DNA from: CAISIP01 sp038247175
Lineage (GTDB): Bacteria; Pseudomonadota; Gammaproteobacteria; Burkholderiales; Burkholderiaceae_C
DNA: 7,671 nucleotides
Reading direction: 5' to 3'
Assembly: GCA_038247175.1 (NCBI GenBank)
Contig: JBBRVD010000175.1
Location: forward strand, 1-7,671
Part shown: positions 6,648 through 7,671 of the stretch, piece after piece
Position numbering within the stretch: position 1 is the stretch's first letter
Layout: each line of letters starts with the position of its first letter
Made by a program: the position numbers and the translations under genes
The notes under the pieces: model-generated
Seen by the model: only the letters and a program-made list of their open reading frames with translations
What the model was told of the DNA's origin: nothing
Databases searched by the model: none

Positions 6648-6667
6648 TACTGTTCAAACATCCAGTC
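6648..6667 (+). promoter_or_regulatory. Candidate LexA-binding SOS box of recA
   Basis: TACTGT, eight bases (TCAAACAT), then CCAGTC. This is CTGT-N8-CCAG, one base off the consensus CTGT-N8-ACAG used by LexA in gamma- and betaproteobacteria, and the spacer partly matches the E. coli recA box. It ends 57 bases before the recA start, a normal place for LexA repression. The position next to a gene known to be under LexA control makes it credible; binding is inferred. Confidence 0.65.
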
Positions 6668-6712
6668 TGTTGTTAACATCAAATGCGAATTCATTCCAAA
6701 CCCTTGTTTTAA

Positions 6713-6718
6713 AAGGAA
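6713..6718 (+). promoter_or_regulatory. Ribosome binding site of recA
   Basis: AAGGAA lies six bases before the recA ATG at 6725, in an AT-rich context that favours efficient initiation. It supports the chosen start. Confidence 0.65.
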
Positions 6719-6724
6719 ATTTTT

Positions 6725-7671
<947 letters not shown>

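Larger units (their letters stand above)
6583..6724. promoter_or_regulatory. Divergent marR-recA intergenic control region
   Basis: This 142-base stretch is strikingly AT-rich compared with the coding sequence on both sides and must hold the start signals of both divergent genes. It contains an SOS-box candidate at 6648-6667, short AAAC/GTTT palindromes (6613-6621, 6634-6643, 6640-6647, 6652-6659) and TGTTAACA at 6671-6678. No pair of consensus -35/-10 boxes stands out for either direction. TTGACT at 6603-6608 (plus strand) and TAACAT at 6674-6679 are weak candidates for recA, but they do not pair with each other at normal spacing. Confidence 0.65.

Noticed and set aside
6671..6678. TGTTAACA palindrome in the recA leader
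   Set aside because: The symmetry ends at eight bases and there is no second copy; short AT-rich palindromes are expected by chance in such a spacer.

Overview
The window is a GC-rich chromosomal segment of a betaproteobacterium. Its best taxonomic marker is the recA gene at the right edge. The encoded RecA reads like the Burkholderiales, and more specifically the Comamonadaceae, form of the protein (for example the stretches around residues 33-45, 216-250 and 285-315). This assignment rests on remembered family sequences, not on a search. Gene density is high and no stretch above about 200 bases lacks a gene. There are no RNA genes, insertion sequences or CRISPR arrays that I can see.

Layout from left to right: all genes left of about 6.58 kb are on the minus strand. 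A first cluster, read from 3633 down to 1, has four genes: a 65-residue two-helix membrane protein, a 931-residue fusion of an SLC5-type sodium/solute symporter with a histidine kinase (CbrA/CrbS architecture without an obvious PAS domain), a 125-residue receiver-only response regulator, and the first 55 codons of a membrane protein that runs off the left edge. The close spacing suggests one transcript.

A second minus-strand cluster is a classical two-component pair of the TctD/TctE type. An OmpR-type regulator (5920-5204) is joined by a 4-base GTGA overlap to a sensor kinase with a periplasmic domain between two membrane helices (5207-3744). Upstream of it lies a MarR-family regulator (6582-6109). 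About 188 bases separate it from the regulator gene, and they contain a possible promoter and inverted repeats.

From 6583 to 6724 an AT-rich 142-base region separates the MarR gene from the divergent recA. It carries a good SOS-box candidate (CTGT-N8-CCAG) and a set of short AAAC/GTTT palindromic elements. recA (6725 onward, plus strand) is complete at its N terminus and cut by the window edge after 315 codons.

Functionally, the window is a signalling neighbourhood. Two unrelated two-component systems, probably for carbon-source or organic-acid sensing, sit beside the SOS gene recA. The least explained part is the symporter-kinase cluster, whose regulator has no output domain and whose cognate downstream partner is not visible.
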